From Brucella anthropi ATCC 49188 (GTDB taxonomy: Bacteria; Pseudomonadota; Alphaproteobacteria; Rhizobiales; Rhizobiaceae): a stretch of DNA of 64,000 bases. The notes under the pieces were generated by a model. It worked only from the letters and a program-made list of their open reading frames with translations, was not told where the DNA came from and did no database searches. The stretch is taken from NCBI RefSeq assembly GCF_000017405.1, contig NC_009668.1, forward strand, positions 1,080,001 to 1,144,000, written 5' to 3'. Positions within the stretch are counted from its first letter, which is position 1. Each line of letters begins with the position of its first letter. Made by a program: the position numbers and the translations under genes. This document shows positions 15,813 to 25,058 of this stretch, one piece after another.

Positions 15813-17063
15813 CTATAGAAACCTTTCAGCCGAATAAGGTTTCGGATCGACAAACGGTTCTTCTCCGACAAGCATCTCAGCAAGCAAACGCCCTGTCGCA
15901 GGTCCAAGCGTCAAACCGTGATGAGCATGGCCGAAATTGAACCATAGTCCCTTATGTTTTGGCGCCGCCCCAATAACGGGACGCATATCCGGCAAGCAAG
16001 GGCGCAATCCAAGCCACGGCGTCGTTTCGATGGCGTCTCCCAACTGGGGCACAAGCTTGCGCGCTATTTTCTCGTCCTTCTTGAGCTGTATATAGTTGGC
16101 AGGCGCATCCGGTGAAGCGAACTCTATGCCTGTCGACAGCCGCACACCCTGCACCATTGGGGCAAGAACATAGCCCGCTTCTTCATCCACCACTGTATGA
16201 CCGAGCCGCGAGCCATCCTTCATGGTGAAATGAAGATGATGACCACGCTTGATGCCAAGCGGGACCGGATAGCCGAATTTTCGGAAGATGAGGCCGGATT
16301 GCGGACCAAGCGCCACGACAACATCGCGCGCATGGACGACCGCCTCCTCCGTCGTCACCTGCCAGCCACTCTCATTCTGTGCCAGGCTAACAGCATCTCC
16401 GTGAGCAACGACGCCGCCATTCCTGTGGAACAGATCAGCGTAGGCTTTAACCAGCCCACCCGGGTTCACAACAGTCTTGGGGTCAAGCCAGTGAATGCCA
16501 CCAGCCACATCGCCAAGCGACGGTTCACGCTGGCGCAAGGCTGCCGCATCCAGAATATCATAAGACAGTTTGAAGTGCTGCAAACCGGGCAAACGGCGCA
16601 CTGCTGCGTCGAATGCAGAAGATGACCGGAACACCTCGATCCATCCTTGCGACCGGATCAACCGTTCACTGCCCGACTGGGTTACCAGAGTATCATGCTC
16701 GCGAACACTCGCTTCAATCAAGGGCAGCATGGCATTCGTGGCAGTCATCAACCGCTCTGGCGACGATTCCCGCCAATATTGAAACAGCCAGCGAGCCATC
16801 TTCGGTATGTAAAACGGGCTGTAGCGAACGTCTGAGCGACGGTTCATCCCGTACCGCACGAGCGTCCAGAAGCCTTGCGGAAAGGAATAGGGAATGACGC
16901 TTGATCGCTCGATCAGACCGGCATTGCCGAAACTGGTACCATTTCCGGGCTCGCCTTTGTCAATCAGGCAGACAGAACGACCTCGCGCCTGCAGATGTAG
17001 TGCCGTGGACACGCCAACAATACCGGCGCCCAGAACGATGACATCTTGTTGCTGAATCGGCAT
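15813..17063 (-). CDS. dadA: D-amino acid dehydrogenase (DadA-like FAD oxidoreductase)
   Basis: The 416-residue FAD enzyme of the DAO family has the dinucleotide-binding start VLGAGIVGVSTALHL at about residues 9-23, a central substrate domain, and the C-terminal FAD contact GLWFNFGHAHHGLTLGPATG. DadA-type enzymes oxidise D-amino acids to keto acids and ammonia, passing electrons to the respiratory chain. The start at 17063 is chosen for GGTGG nine bases upstream; 17072 is also possible. A terminator at 17092-17117 separates it from the binding-protein gene upstream. Neighbours point to basic amino acid use, but the substrate cannot be read from sequence. Confidence 0.83.
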   Translation of the reverse strand: MPIQQQDVIVLGAGIVGVSTALHLQARGRSVCLIDKGEPGNGTSFGNAGLIERSSVIPYSFPQGFWTLVRYGMNRRSDVRYSPFYIPKMARWLFQYWRESSPERLMTATNAMLPLIEASVREHDTLVTQSGSERLIRSQGWIEVFRSSSAFDAAVRRLPGLQHFKLSYDILDAAALRQREPSLGDVAGGIHWLDPKTVVNPGGLVKAYADLFHRNGGVVAHGDAVSLAQNESGWQVTTEEAVVHARDVVVALGPQSGLIFRKFGYPVPLGIKRGHHLHFTMKDGSRLGHTVVDEEAGYVLAPMVQGVRLSTGIEFASPDAPANYIQLKKDEKIARKLVPQLGDAIETTPWLGLRPCLPDMRPVIGAAPKHKGLWFNFGHAHHGLTLGPATGRLLAEMLVGEEPFVDPKPYSAERFL

Positions 17064-17091
17064 TTCCGGCATCCACCAAACCAAACAAATA

Positions 17092-17117
17092 AACGCGCCG
17101 ATTGCAGCCGGCGCGTT
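17092..17117 (-). terminator. Rho-independent terminator after the first binding-protein gene
   Basis: AACGCGCCG (17092-17100) and CGGCGCGTT (17109-17117) pair perfectly around 8 bases. Read on the minus strand, TATTTGTTT follows. It ends the transcript of the gene at 17155-17916. Confidence 0.82.
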
Positions 17118-17154
17118 GTTGCTTACAGCAAAGAGCTGTATCTTTTACAAGCAA

Positions 17155-17916
17155 TCAGTAGATGTCGAAGTCGAAATATTTCTTCACGATCGTGGCATAG
17201 GTTCCATCGTCGCGAATTTTCTTGATTGCCGCATTGAACTGTTCGCGTAGATCGTCATCGCCCTGACGGAGCGCAATTCCGGTATCGGTCTGCGTGCCGG
17301 GAATATCGCCGATAAGCTTGCAACAATCCGCACCATCACCCTTGATCCAGTCAGAAATCGGGAATTTGTCGGAAACAACCGCATCAAGCCGCCCATTCTT
17401 CAGGTCAGCATTGGCTTCGTCGGCAGTCGGGTAAAGCTTAACATCAGCGCCAGCCTTGCCGTAGACATCCTCCGCATAATTGCCCTGCGTCGTCGATCCC
17501 TGAGCGCCAACCGACTTTCCCTTGAATGCTTCGGCATCCAGCGATGTGATCGGGCTATCCTTCGACACGGCAACGGAAAGTGGTGTGGAATAGTATTTGT
17601 CCGTGAACGCAACTTCCTTCTTGCGCTCTTCCGTGATGCTCATCGATGCAATGACCGCATCGAACTTGTTCGACTTCAGGCCGGGAATCATCCCGTCCCA
17701 GTCGTTAGCAACAATCGTGCACTTGGCATCCATCGCCTTGCACAGGGCATTGGCTATTTCGACATCAAGTCCCTGAAGCGAACCGTCCGCCGCCACGAAA
17801 TTGAAAGGTGGATACGCTCCTTCGGTGGCGATGCGGATTTCTTTCCATTCTTTGGCCTGCGCCGGCAAGGCAGCGATTACAGATGCTACGCCCGCAAATA
17901 GGATGGCTTTCAACAT
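17155..17916 (-). CDS. Basic amino acid ABC transporter binding protein, copy A
   Basis: The 253-residue periplasmic protein starts at 17916 behind AAGGGGAA with a signal peptide ending LPAQA. The fold is that of LAO/HisJ family 3 binding proteins: IRIATEGAYPPFNF near the N-terminus, DVEIANALC, then MSITEERKKEVAFTDKYYS. The DWDGMIPGL segment and the paired Cys in DCCK are typical of lysine/arginine/ornithine and histidine binders. No ATPase or permease lies beside it, so it must share a transporter encoded elsewhere. It is a tandem paralogue of the gene at 18070-18831. Its own terminator is at 17092. Confidence 0.88.
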   Translation of the reverse strand: MLKAILFAGVASVIAALPAQAKEWKEIRIATEGAYPPFNFVAADGSLQGLDVEIANALCKAMDAKCTIVANDWDGMIPGLKSNKFDAVIASMSITEERKKEVAFTDKYYSTPLSVAVSKDSPITSLDAEAFKGKSVGAQGSTTQGNYAEDVYGKAGADVKLYPTADEANADLKNGRLDAVVSDKFPISDWIKGDGADCCKLIGDIPGTQTDTGIALRQGDDDLREQFNAAIKKIRDDGTYATIVKKYFDFDIY

Positions 17917-18012
17917 AACTATTCCCCTTACTGTTTTGTTATCGTTGTAATTGGCAGGGCACCCCCCGCGAATGGTAGCGTCTGATTTCATGCGCTTGCC
18001 ATGACTGAAGCA

Positions 18013-18053
18013 CCGGACGCCTTCCACTGCAAGCAGGTTTTGAAGACGCCCGG
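18013..18053 (-). terminator. Stem-loop between the two binding-protein genes
   Basis: CCGGACGCCTTC (18013-18024) pairs with GAAGACGCCCGG (18042-18053) with two wobble pairs. It lies just after the stop of copy B on the minus strand. There is no T-run, so termination may be partial. Confidence 0.45.
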
Positions 18054-18069
18054 AGTCTAATTTGTCACA

Positions 18070-18831
18070 TCAATAGATGTCGAAATCGAAATACTTCTTG
18101 CGGATCGTTTCGTAGGTGCCGTCGTCACGGATTTTCTTGATTGCGGCGTTGAACTGTTCACGCAGATCGTCGTCACCCTTGCGCAGGGCAACGGCGATCT
18201 TCGTTTCAGAACCCGGAATATCACCAAGGAACTTGCAGCAGTTTGCGCCCTGCTTTTTCAGCCAATCTGCGGCGAGGAATTTGTCGGCAGCGATCGCGTC
18301 CAGACGACCGCTTTCGAGATCAGCATTGGCTTCGTCAGCCGTCGGGTAAAGCTTCACATCCGCGCCTGCCTTGCCGTAGACATCATCAGCATAGTTGCCC
18401 TGCGTGGTGCCAGCCTGTGCGCCAACCGTCTTTCCATCGAATGCCGACGGATCGAGCGAAGTCATATCCGTATCCTTCGGCACGACAACCGCAAGCGGCG
18501 TCGTGTAATAGCGCTCGGTGAAGGCAACCTGCTTTTCGCGCTCTTCGGTGATGGCCATCGAAGCGATGACTGCATCGAACTTGTTGGCCTGCAGGCCCGG
18601 GATCATGCCGTCCCAATCATTGGCGACAATCGTGCACTTGGCTTCCATCGCTTTGCAAAGCGCATTTGCGATATCAAGATCGAAACCTTCAAGCTTGCCA
18701 TCTGGAGACATGTAGTTGAACGGCGGATATGCACCTTCGCTGGCGATACGGATTTCTTTCCATTCCTTTGCCTGAACAGGCAAAGCGAGGAAGACGGAGG
18801 CCAGACCGGCCAGCAAAACTGATTTCAACAT
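18070..18831 (-). CDS. Basic amino acid ABC transporter binding protein, copy B
   Basis: The 253-residue protein has the same length and plan as copy A, with a signal peptide ending LPVQA and near-identical blocks (EWKEIRIA, AYPPFN, IVANDWDGMIPGL, KLYPTADEANADL, and the C-terminus KKYFDFDIY). Differences cluster in the ligand-facing parts (YMSPDGKLEGFDLD against FVAADGSLQGLDVE), so the copies may bind different basic amino acids. No permease gene is adjacent. It may be cotranscribed with copy A across the hairpin at 18013-18053. Confidence 0.88.
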   Translation of the reverse strand: MLKSVLLAGLASVFLALPVQAKEWKEIRIASEGAYPPFNYMSPDGKLEGFDLDIANALCKAMEAKCTIVANDWDGMIPGLQANKFDAVIASMAITEEREKQVAFTERYYTTPLAVVVPKDTDMTSLDPSAFDGKTVGAQAGTTQGNYADDVYGKAGADVKLYPTADEANADLESGRLDAIAADKFLAADWLKKQGANCCKFLGDIPGSETKIAVALRKGDDDLREQFNAAIKKIRDDGTYETIRKKYFDFDIY

Positions 18832-19021
18832 GACTTTCCTACTTCTTTAGAAGCGCACCCGAGAACTGTGAAACGGTTCTCAGTCAAGATGCGCCGGTAG
18901 ACACACATAAGGCGGAGTAGCACATCCATCCGCCAGTCTGGATTGGGCAATGCGCTTAAACCCGATCCGATTCAATTGCGACTTTGATAGGACAGATTGA
19001 CTGAATACCAAAACGCAAAAA

Positions 19022-19051
19022 GGGTCTGCTGCGTACCAGCGCAACAGACCC
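19022..19051 (-). terminator. Terminator after the lysine dehydrogenase-like gene
   Basis: GGGTCTG (19022-19028) pairs with CAGACCC (19045-19051); after one mismatch four more pairs follow. On the minus strand TTTT comes directly after the stem. The stop codon of the gene is 23 bases upstream. Confidence 0.7.
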
Positions 19052-19073
19052 CGCATTCATGCGGCAGAAGCTA

Positions 19074-20177
19074 TCAGGCAACCATACGTGCGCAATGATC
19101 TTCTTGTGCATATGCCTTGCCAAAGCGGTTCGAAAGGAATGCTTCGAGCGTAATGTCTTCCTGGCGGATAAAGCCCTGCTGCGGAAGATCACCCTTGGCC
19201 AGCATGTCGAGCACAGCGCAGATCGCCGAAGCCGTGGTAATCTGGATGCCCGAGCGAATGATCTTGCCAACCGGAGCGGCATAAACCTTGTTTGCGTAGG
19301 TTTCCTGAACCAGACGGCCGTTCTTGGTGCCGGAAACGGTCACAAAAATCACCACGACGTCCTGAAGAGTCGTCGGCAGGGCATTTTCGAAGATGTCCTT
19401 GAGCACTTCACGGCGATGACGCAGGCCGAGATCGTTGAGGAGCGCCTTCATCAGCGCAACGTGACCCGGGTAGCGGATGGTGCGGTAGTTGAGCGTGCGA
19501 ACTTTGCCTTCCAGCGTTTCGCAGAGCGTGCCGAGGCCACCGGAGGTGTTGAAAGCTTCGTAGGTAACGCCGTCGAGCGAGAACTCTTCGCGTTCTTCGA
19601 GAGCAGGAACTTCGCTCAGCTCGCCATTCACGATGGCTTCGCACGGCTCGATATATTCGTTGATGACGCCGTCGGTGCTCCAGGTCAGATTGTAGTTCAG
19701 AGCATTCGAAGGGTACTGCGGCAGAGCGCCAACGCGCATACGAACGCTGTCGAGCTTGTCGAAACGCTTCGCCAGATCATAGGCAACGATGGAGATGAAT
19801 CCAGGAGCAAGGCCACATTGCGGAATGAAAGCGGTCTTGGCTTCCTTCGCCAGTTCCTTGACGCGGCGTGTGCTGGCAACATCTTCGGTCAGGTCGAGAT
19901 AATGAACACCTGCCTTAGCAGCAGCTTCGGCGATACGGGTCGTCAGATGGAATGGAGCGGCGCTGAGTACAGCGAACTTTCCGGTCAGAGCAGTTTCAAG
20001 AGCCTTGGCATCTTCAATATCAAGCGCCTGCGTCTTGACTTCTGCGCCCGATTCCAGTGCATCGAGCTGCGCCTGAGAGCGGTCGACAACGGTAACGGCA
20101 TACTCGCCTGTGGAAGCGAGAAGATCGGCAATGGTGGCACCGATTTTGCCTGCGCCGACAACTACGATCTCTTTCAT
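19074..20177 (-). CDS. Saccharopine dehydrogenase family protein, lysine dehydrogenase-like
   Basis: The 367-residue protein has an N-terminal Rossmann fold (VVVGAGKIGATIADLL) and the C-terminal catalytic fold of the saccharopine reductase family. It lacks the extra parts of bifunctional eukaryotic enzymes and fits bacterial lysine dehydrogenase-type proteins that oxidise the amino group of lysine. I chose ATG 20177 behind AAGGGGAA. A divergent Lrp-type regulator and nearby basic amino acid binding proteins support a role in lysine breakdown, though the exact reaction is inferred. A palindrome 42 bases upstream (20219-20232) is a likely Lrp site. Confidence 0.8.
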   Translation of the reverse strand: MKEIVVVGAGKIGATIADLLASTGEYAVTVVDRSQAQLDALESGAEVKTQALDIEDAKALETALTGKFAVLSAAPFHLTTRIAEAAAKAGVHYLDLTEDVASTRRVKELAKEAKTAFIPQCGLAPGFISIVAYDLAKRFDKLDSVRMRVGALPQYPSNALNYNLTWSTDGVINEYIEPCEAIVNGELSEVPALEEREEFSLDGVTYEAFNTSGGLGTLCETLEGKVRTLNYRTIRYPGHVALMKALLNDLGLRHRREVLKDIFENALPTTLQDVVVIFVTVSGTKNGRLVQETYANKVYAAPVGKIIRSGIQITTASAICAVLDMLAKGDLPQQGFIRQEDITLEAFLSNRFGKAYAQEDHCARMVA

Positions 20178-20218
20178 ATAACTTTCCCCTTGGAATGCAA
20201 TTCGGATATGCAAGAATC

Positions 20219-20232
20219 GCATAGTTCTATGC
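20219..20232. promoter_or_regulatory. Candidate Lrp/AsnC operator
   Basis: GCATAG-TT-CTATGC is an inverted repeat in the 124-bp divergent region, 42 bases from the dehydrogenase start and 70 from the regulator start. Further TATGCA-like words lie at about 20207 and 20295. It is probably bound by the adjacent Lrp-type protein. Confidence 0.5.
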
Positions 20233-20301
20233 AAAAAGAAGCATACAAACTGACGATATGACGTTGTTTGTTTGCACATATTGACGTATTTAATATGCAT
20301 T

Positions 20302-20730
20302 ATGACGACAGAAGCCGATCTTACCCTCATCGCCCTCCTCCGTGAAAATGCCCGCGCCTCGACAGCTGACCTCGCACGGCGCCTCGGAGTGTCCCGAACT
20401 ACTGTCCAAAGCCGCATCGAAAAGCTTGAGAAACGCGGAGTTATAGAGGGCTACACGGTACGAATCGCACCGGAATTCGAGCGTGATCTGGTTCGCGCTC
20501 ATGTACTGGTGACCGCACTACCCAAGCTCGCGCCCAAAGTCGAAACAGTTCTGCGCGGCATGATGGCCGTTCGCTCGCTCCATTCCGTCAGCGGGCATTT
20601 CGATATGATCGCCGTTGTGGAAGCTCCTTCTATACAGGAACTCGACGCCGTTCTGGATCGTATAGGCGCGCTGGAAGGCGTTGAGCGCACGATGTCATCC
20701 ATCATCCTTTCGACGCGGATCGATCGCTGA
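20302..20730 (+). CDS. Lrp/AsnC-family regulator
   Basis: The 142-residue regulator starts at ATG 20302. An N-terminal helix-turn-helix (ASTADLARRLGVSRTTVQSR, followed by IEKLEKRGVIEGY) precedes a C-terminal RAM ligand-binding domain (VRSLHSVSGHFDMIAVVE). It is divergent from the lysine dehydrogenase-like gene. Lrp-type proteins next to amino acid catabolic genes usually activate them in response to the amino acid, so lysine is the likely effector. The gene converges with the permease gene at 20775. Confidence 0.9.
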   Translation: MTTEADLTLIALLRENARASTADLARRLGVSRTTVQSRIEKLEKRGVIEGYTVRIAPEFERDLVRAHVLVTALPKLAPKVETVLRGMMAVRSLHSVSGHFDMIAVVEAPSIQELDAVLDRIGALEGVERTMSSIILSTRIDR

Positions 20731-20774
20731 GGCACAAAGATTAGTACGGCAGCAAACGAGATCCCTCGCACCTA

Positions 20775-21569
20775 TCAGATGGAGATTGCTCCACTGGAGC
20801 GCTTTCGGCGAAAGAGCATCGCCGCAAGGCCTAAAAGCACGGTGCCTGCGATGAACAAAAATGCTGCGGCAGCGATAGCCGGACTGATATTTTCTCGAAT
20901 TGTCGAAAACATCTGGCGTGCCAAAGTACGCTGATTTGGACCAGCGACGAACAGCGTCAGCACAACCTCGTCCAATGAAGTCGCGAACGCCAATACTGCA
21001 CCAGACGCGATGCCCGGCATGGCGAGCGGAAGTGTGACTTTACGAAAAACTGTCAGAGGCGATGCGCCAAGGCTTTCGGCTGCCAATTCAACACGGCGGT
21101 CGATACCTGCCAGAGCACCCGTAACGCTCACCAGAACAAAGGGGATCGAAATCACTGTATGCGCAACAATCACACCGAGATAGGAATTCGCTATTCCGAG
21201 CCGGACAAACAATAGCTGCATACCGACGCCCATAACCACGGCGGGAACGACCATGGGCAACAGGAACAAAGTTTTAATGGGGCCTAAAAGAAACAAAATC
21301 CTGCTGCGCAGGCCAAGTGCTGCCATCGTTCCCAGCACAGTCGCCAAAATCGTTGTTCCTGATCCGATAATAAGGCTGTTGACGATTGCGCGCCGCCAGA
21401 CATCCGCCGTGGCGAGTTCTTCAAACCAGCGCACTGACCAGCCGGGCACTGGATAGGTCAGAAACACGCTGGATGTGAATGCAAGTGGAAGAATTGCAAA
21501 CAGCGGAGCAATCAAAAAGACCACCGCGGCCACACCGAACAGGATTTTCGCGAAACGCCCCATGTTCAT
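20775..21569 (-). CDS. Polyamine-type ABC transporter permease (PotC-like)
   Basis: The 264-residue membrane protein has about six hydrophobic segments and the EAA-type loop (RRVELAAESLGASPLTVFRK, then VTLPLAMPGIASG). The segment FATSLDEVVLTLFVAGPNQR is typical of PotC-type permeases. It is the last gene of a four-gene operon and overlaps the upstream permease by four bases. Confidence 0.87.
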   Translation of the reverse strand: MNMGRFAKILFGVAAVVFLIAPLFAILPLAFTSSVFLTYPVPGWSVRWFEELATADVWRRAIVNSLIIGSGTTILATVLGTMAALGLRSRILFLLGPIKTLFLLPMVVPAVVMGVGMQLLFVRLGIANSYLGVIVAHTVISIPFVLVSVTGALAGIDRRVELAAESLGASPLTVFRKVTLPLAMPGIASGAVLAFATSLDEVVLTLFVAGPNQRTLARQMFSTIRENISPAIAAAAFLFIAGTVLLGLAAMLFRRKRSSGAISI

Positions 21570-22741
21570 GCTCTCCCCCGCTCGTCAGCGGTGAGCCGTC
21601 CGTAAACGGCATAGAGTACGAGACAGGCGACGAGCAACACGAGCCCCAATGCACCAGCCATACCCCAGTTGGCCGAACCGGTTGCGTAATAGGCGATGAT
21701 CGAGCTTATCATCTGGTCGCCCGGTCCACCGATCAGAGCCGGAGTTATATAGTAGCCAATAGCGCTCATGAACACGAGCAGCATGCCAGACAGGATGCCA
21801 CGCATACTTAAAGGCAGTAGTACCCGCACGAAAGCCCTCCAAGGCGGTGCGCCGAGCGATGCAGCAGCCGGCATGAGATTGCTCGGGATCGATACAAGAA
21901 CGCTATAAATCGGCAGCACCATGAACGGCAAAAGTACATGGGTCATGGCTATCACTACCCCTGCCCTGTTGAAGATCAACGGTAGCGGTCCATCGGTGAC
22001 GCCAAGCCAGATCAACGTATCGTTGATAAGTCCCTTATCCTGTAGAAGAATGAACCAGGCAGCAGTACGCACCAGCAATGATGTCCACAACGGCAACAGA
22101 ACTGCCGCAAAAAGCACACTCCTGATCCAGCCTGAGGATGATGTGAGCAAGACGGCATAGGGATAGCCAATTATTGCACAGGCAAGTGTCACCAGCGCGG
22201 CAATCCAGAACGTGCGCAGCATAATCGCCCGGTTGGCCGATGTACCGGGCGCCATTGAAACAATTTTTCCGGATGTATCGCGCTCCATATCGACCGCCGC
22301 GAGCAGGTTGCGATCAGTTGTTGGTGAAAGCGCATTCGCAATAGCATGCCAAAACTCCGGTCGGCTCCATCGTTTGTCGATCATTTCCAGGTCAGGAACA
22401 GGATCGCCCTTCTCGATGGCTGAAAGTGTTTTGCTCATCAAGGTACGAAAGCCCGATTGGGCGCTGTTCAAGCGGCGGACCATGTCGCCTACGGCCTGCT
22501 GGTCGGTCGAAGCCTTCAGGTCTGCCACGAGCGCCTGTTTCATTTCAGGTGATGGAGCCGATTGTCCGTCCCAAAGAGTTACAGCCTCGGCGGTCTGGGG
22601 GAGAACACGCAAAACCGCCGTATCGGACACGGCCTGTTTCATCATCACCCCAAGTGGCCACAGAAAAAACAAGACAATGAAAACAAGCAGGGGCGCGATC
22701 AGAAATATCGCTCGGACAGTTTTGCCGAATGGAACCGTCAT
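21566..22741 (-). CDS. Polyamine-type ABC transporter permease (PotB-like) with long periplasmic insert
   Basis: The 391-residue membrane protein is about 100 residues longer than PotB. The first membrane segment (about residues 8-32) is followed by about 125 hydrophilic residues, rich in Asp, Glu, Ser and Thr, before the remaining five segments. The EAA-type loop (MPAAASLGAPPWRAFVRV, then LLPLSMRGI) is normal. The start at 22741 overlaps the ATPase stop (ATGA). The insert should lie in the periplasm and may contact the binding protein; this is inference. Confidence 0.86.
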   Translation of the reverse strand: MTVPFGKTVRAIFLIAPLLVFIVLFFLWPLGVMMKQAVSDTAVLRVLPQTAEAVTLWDGQSAPSPEMKQALVADLKASTDQQAVGDMVRRLNSAQSGFRTLMSKTLSAIEKGDPVPDLEMIDKRWSRPEFWHAIANALSPTTDRNLLAAVDMERDTSGKIVSMAPGTSANRAIMLRTFWIAALVTLACAIIGYPYAVLLTSSSGWIRSVLFAAVLLPLWTSLLVRTAAWFILLQDKGLINDTLIWLGVTDGPLPLIFNRAGVVIAMTHVLLPFMVLPIYSVLVSIPSNLMPAAASLGAPPWRAFVRVLLPLSMRGILSGMLLVFMSAIGYYITPALIGGPGDQMISSIIAYYATGSANWGMAGALGLVLLVACLVLYAVYGRLTADERGRA

Positions 22742-23805
22742 GCTGCAATAGTCCAGCAATCAGCAGCATTGAACCCCGCTACGACATCTGTTCCAGCCGC
22801 CCATTCACGCGCTTTCCTGTCAAGACGCACAATAAAGTCATGAGCACTGGCATCCAGCTGGATACGCAGATGGTCCCCTTGATAGACACTGTCGATCACA
22901 CGTGTTTTAAGAAGATTGTCTGAACCACCTTCCCCGCCCAGTTCGATGCGCTCGGGCCGGATGGACAGAAGAACTTTCTGTCCCGCCCCCAACGTTCCCT
23001 TCGATGATGCGGTTAGTGTGCCGCCATCCTTCAGACGAATGAAAGCGCTCGTACCTTCCACCCGCTCGACCGTTCCTTCAGCAAGATTGGTTTCGCCTAT
23101 AAATTCGGCGACGAAACGGGTCTGCGGCTCATCATAAATTGCACGCGGCGTGCCAATCTGTTCGATTTTTCCTTTGTTGAAGACAGCGATCCGGTCCGAC
23201 ATAGTCAGCGCTTCGCTTTGATCATGGGTGACAAAGACAATCGTCAGTCCTAACCGGCCATGCAACGCACGAATGTCAAGTTGCATCTGTTCACGCAGCT
23301 GCTTGTCGAGCGCGCCAAGCGGCTCGTCCATCAGGACCACGCCCGGCTCGAAAACCAGTGCACGGGCGAGCGCCACGCGTTGTTGCTGTCCGCCAGAGAG
23401 TTGCGATGGCTTGCGTTCACGCATTGTGGAGAGCTGAACCATATCGAGCACCTTATCCACCAGCTTGCCAATCTCTGCTTTCCCAACACCTCGCATCTGA
23501 AGCGGAAAGGCGACATTCTCGCCAACTGTCATATGGGGGAAAAGCGCGTAGTTCTGAAAAACCACTCCCATGTTGCGCTTGTATGAAGGAACCGTATTGA
23601 TTGCCTTGCCATCGACATGGATTGCTCCACTGCTTGGACTTTCAAACCCGGCAAGCATCATCAAAAGCGTCGTCTTGCCTGAACCGGAAGGACCAAGAAG
23701 GCTCACGAATTCACCTCGATCAATATCGAGGTTCAAACCATCTATAACTTTGAAATCACCGTAGGATTTGCTGATATTCTCGAAGCGGATGCGGCAGTCC
23801 GTCAA
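22738..23805 (-). CDS. Polyamine-type ABC transporter ATPase (PotA-like)
   Basis: The 355-residue ATPase has Walker A GPSGSGKTT, signature [15 protein letters not shown], Walker B VLMDEPLGALD and switch THDQSE, followed by a TOBE domain (FIGETNLAEGTVERV; LLSIRPERIEL). It drives the permease pair downstream. The operon order is binding protein, ATPase, PotB, PotC. The substrate could be putrescine, spermidine or another small cation. Confidence 0.88.
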   Translation of the reverse strand: MTDCRIRFENISKSYGDFKVIDGLNLDIDRGEFVSLLGPSGSGKTTLLMMLAGFESPSSGAIHVDGKAINTVPSYKRNMGVVFQNYALFPHMTVGENVAFPLQMRGVGKAEIGKLVDKVLDMVQLSTMRERKPSQLSGGQQQRVALARALVFEPGVVLMDEPLGALDKQLREQMQLDIRALHGRLGLTIVFVTHDQSEALTMSDRIAVFNKGKIEQIGTPRAIYDEPQTRFVAEFIGETNLAEGTVERVEGTSAFIRLKDGGTLTASSKGTLGAGQKVLLSIRPERIELGGEGGSDNLLKTRVIDSVYQGDHLRIQLDASAHDFIVRLDRKAREWAAGTDVVAGFNAADCWTIAA

Positions 23806-23875
23806 TGAATCACTCCATCTTCCGGAAAACAGGGAAACCCCGCCGATATTGCACCGACGGGGCCATGACTGTGAA

Positions 23876-24919
23876 TTATTGCGCCAGCCAGGCGTTGAAG
23901 CGCTTCGTCAACTCTTCGGAATTATCGATCCAGAAATCCACGTTAAGAGGAAGGGCGTCTTTCAGATTGGCTTCCGCCGTTGGAAGATCCGATGCGAATT
24001 CCGCAGGCACCTTGCTTGCAGCTTCCTTGTTCGGCAGACCGTAAGCGACATATTTCGGCAGCTTCACCTGATTGTCGGGCTGGCTGGCAAAAGCAATGAA
24101 ATCCAGCCCTGCATCCTTGTTCTCGGCATCTTTCAGGATCACCCAGCTATCGACAGCATAAATGCTGCCCGGCCAGACCACCTTGAAGTTCTTGCCTTCG
24201 CTCCTGTTTATGCCCGTGATGCGCCCATTATAAGCTGATGCCATCACAACTTCATCCGAGGCCAGCAATTGCAGTGGTTGTGCCCCTGCTTCCCACCAGA
24301 CGATATTCGGCTTCAATTCATCAAGTTTTTTGAACGCGCGATCCACGCCCTCCGGGGTTGAGAGCACATCATAGACCTCATCCTTGCTGACCCCGTCGGC
24401 GAGGAGAGCGAATTCAAGCGTATACTTGGCACCCTTACGCAAGGAGCGCTTGCCTGGAAACTTCTTCACATCCCAGAAATCAGCCCAGGATTGTGGGCCA
24501 TCTTTCAGCTTGTCCGCATTATAGGCGATTGCTGTCGACCACACGATTGCCCCTACACCGCAATCATTGACCGCACTGTCGAGGAACTTGTCCTTGCCGC
24601 CAACCTTGTCCCAATCAATCTTCTCGTAAAGACCGTCAGCACAGCCGAGAGCAAGTTCTTCGGCTTCTACCTGCACGACATCCCAGTTGGGTTTTCCTGC
24701 TTTCACCTTCGCCTGAACGACGCCGTAACCACCGTCCCAGGATTCATCTAGCAAAGGTTTGCCGGTCTTCTCGGAAAAAGGTTTGAAGTAAATTTCACGC
24801 TGGGCGTCCTGATAGTTGCCACCCCAAGACACGACCGTCAGGTCGCGAGCAGCAGCGGAGCCAGTATAAAGTGCGGTTGCGAGGAGTCCGCCCATCAGGG
24901 CAAGGCGAGCAATTTTCAT
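23876..24919 (-). CDS. Polyamine-type ABC transporter binding protein (PotD-like)
   Basis: The 347-residue periplasmic protein starts at the ATG at 24919, eight bases after GGGGA; upstream in-frame ATGs sit too close to that site. A signal peptide (LALMGGLLATALYTGSAAA) precedes the family motif LTVVSWGGNYQDAQREIYFK. The fold matches PotD/spermidine-putrescine group binders (VWSTAIAYNADKLKDGPQSW; later VVMASAYNGRITGIN). It is first in the operon, with about 180 bases of promoter region upstream. Confidence 0.88.
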   Translation of the reverse strand: MKIARLALMGGLLATALYTGSAAARDLTVVSWGGNYQDAQREIYFKPFSEKTGKPLLDESWDGGYGVVQAKVKAGKPNWDVVQVEAEELALGCADGLYEKIDWDKVGGKDKFLDSAVNDCGVGAIVWSTAIAYNADKLKDGPQSWADFWDVKKFPGKRSLRKGAKYTLEFALLADGVSKDEVYDVLSTPEGVDRAFKKLDELKPNIVWWEAGAQPLQLLASDEVVMASAYNGRITGINRSEGKNFKVVWPGSIYAVDSWVILKDAENKDAGLDFIAFASQPDNQVKLPKYVAYGLPNKEAASKVPAEFASDLPTAEANLKDALPLNVDFWIDNSEELTKRFNAWLAQ

Positions 24920-25058
24920 CGACATGTTCCCCATTTTGGTTCGGCGGGTTGTTCCCGCCGTTGTGTAATGAGGTCATGCTAACTTGATCGGTAGTCGTGG
25001 GCAATATTGTAGTCGCCCAACAATGCAAAAGTAGTATCTGCCCAGCTAGATGTGACAA

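Noticed and set aside
19059..20261. 400-residue open frame on the plus strand
   Set aside because: It is antisense to the lysine dehydrogenase-like gene, has no recognisable domain and arises from that gene's codon bias.
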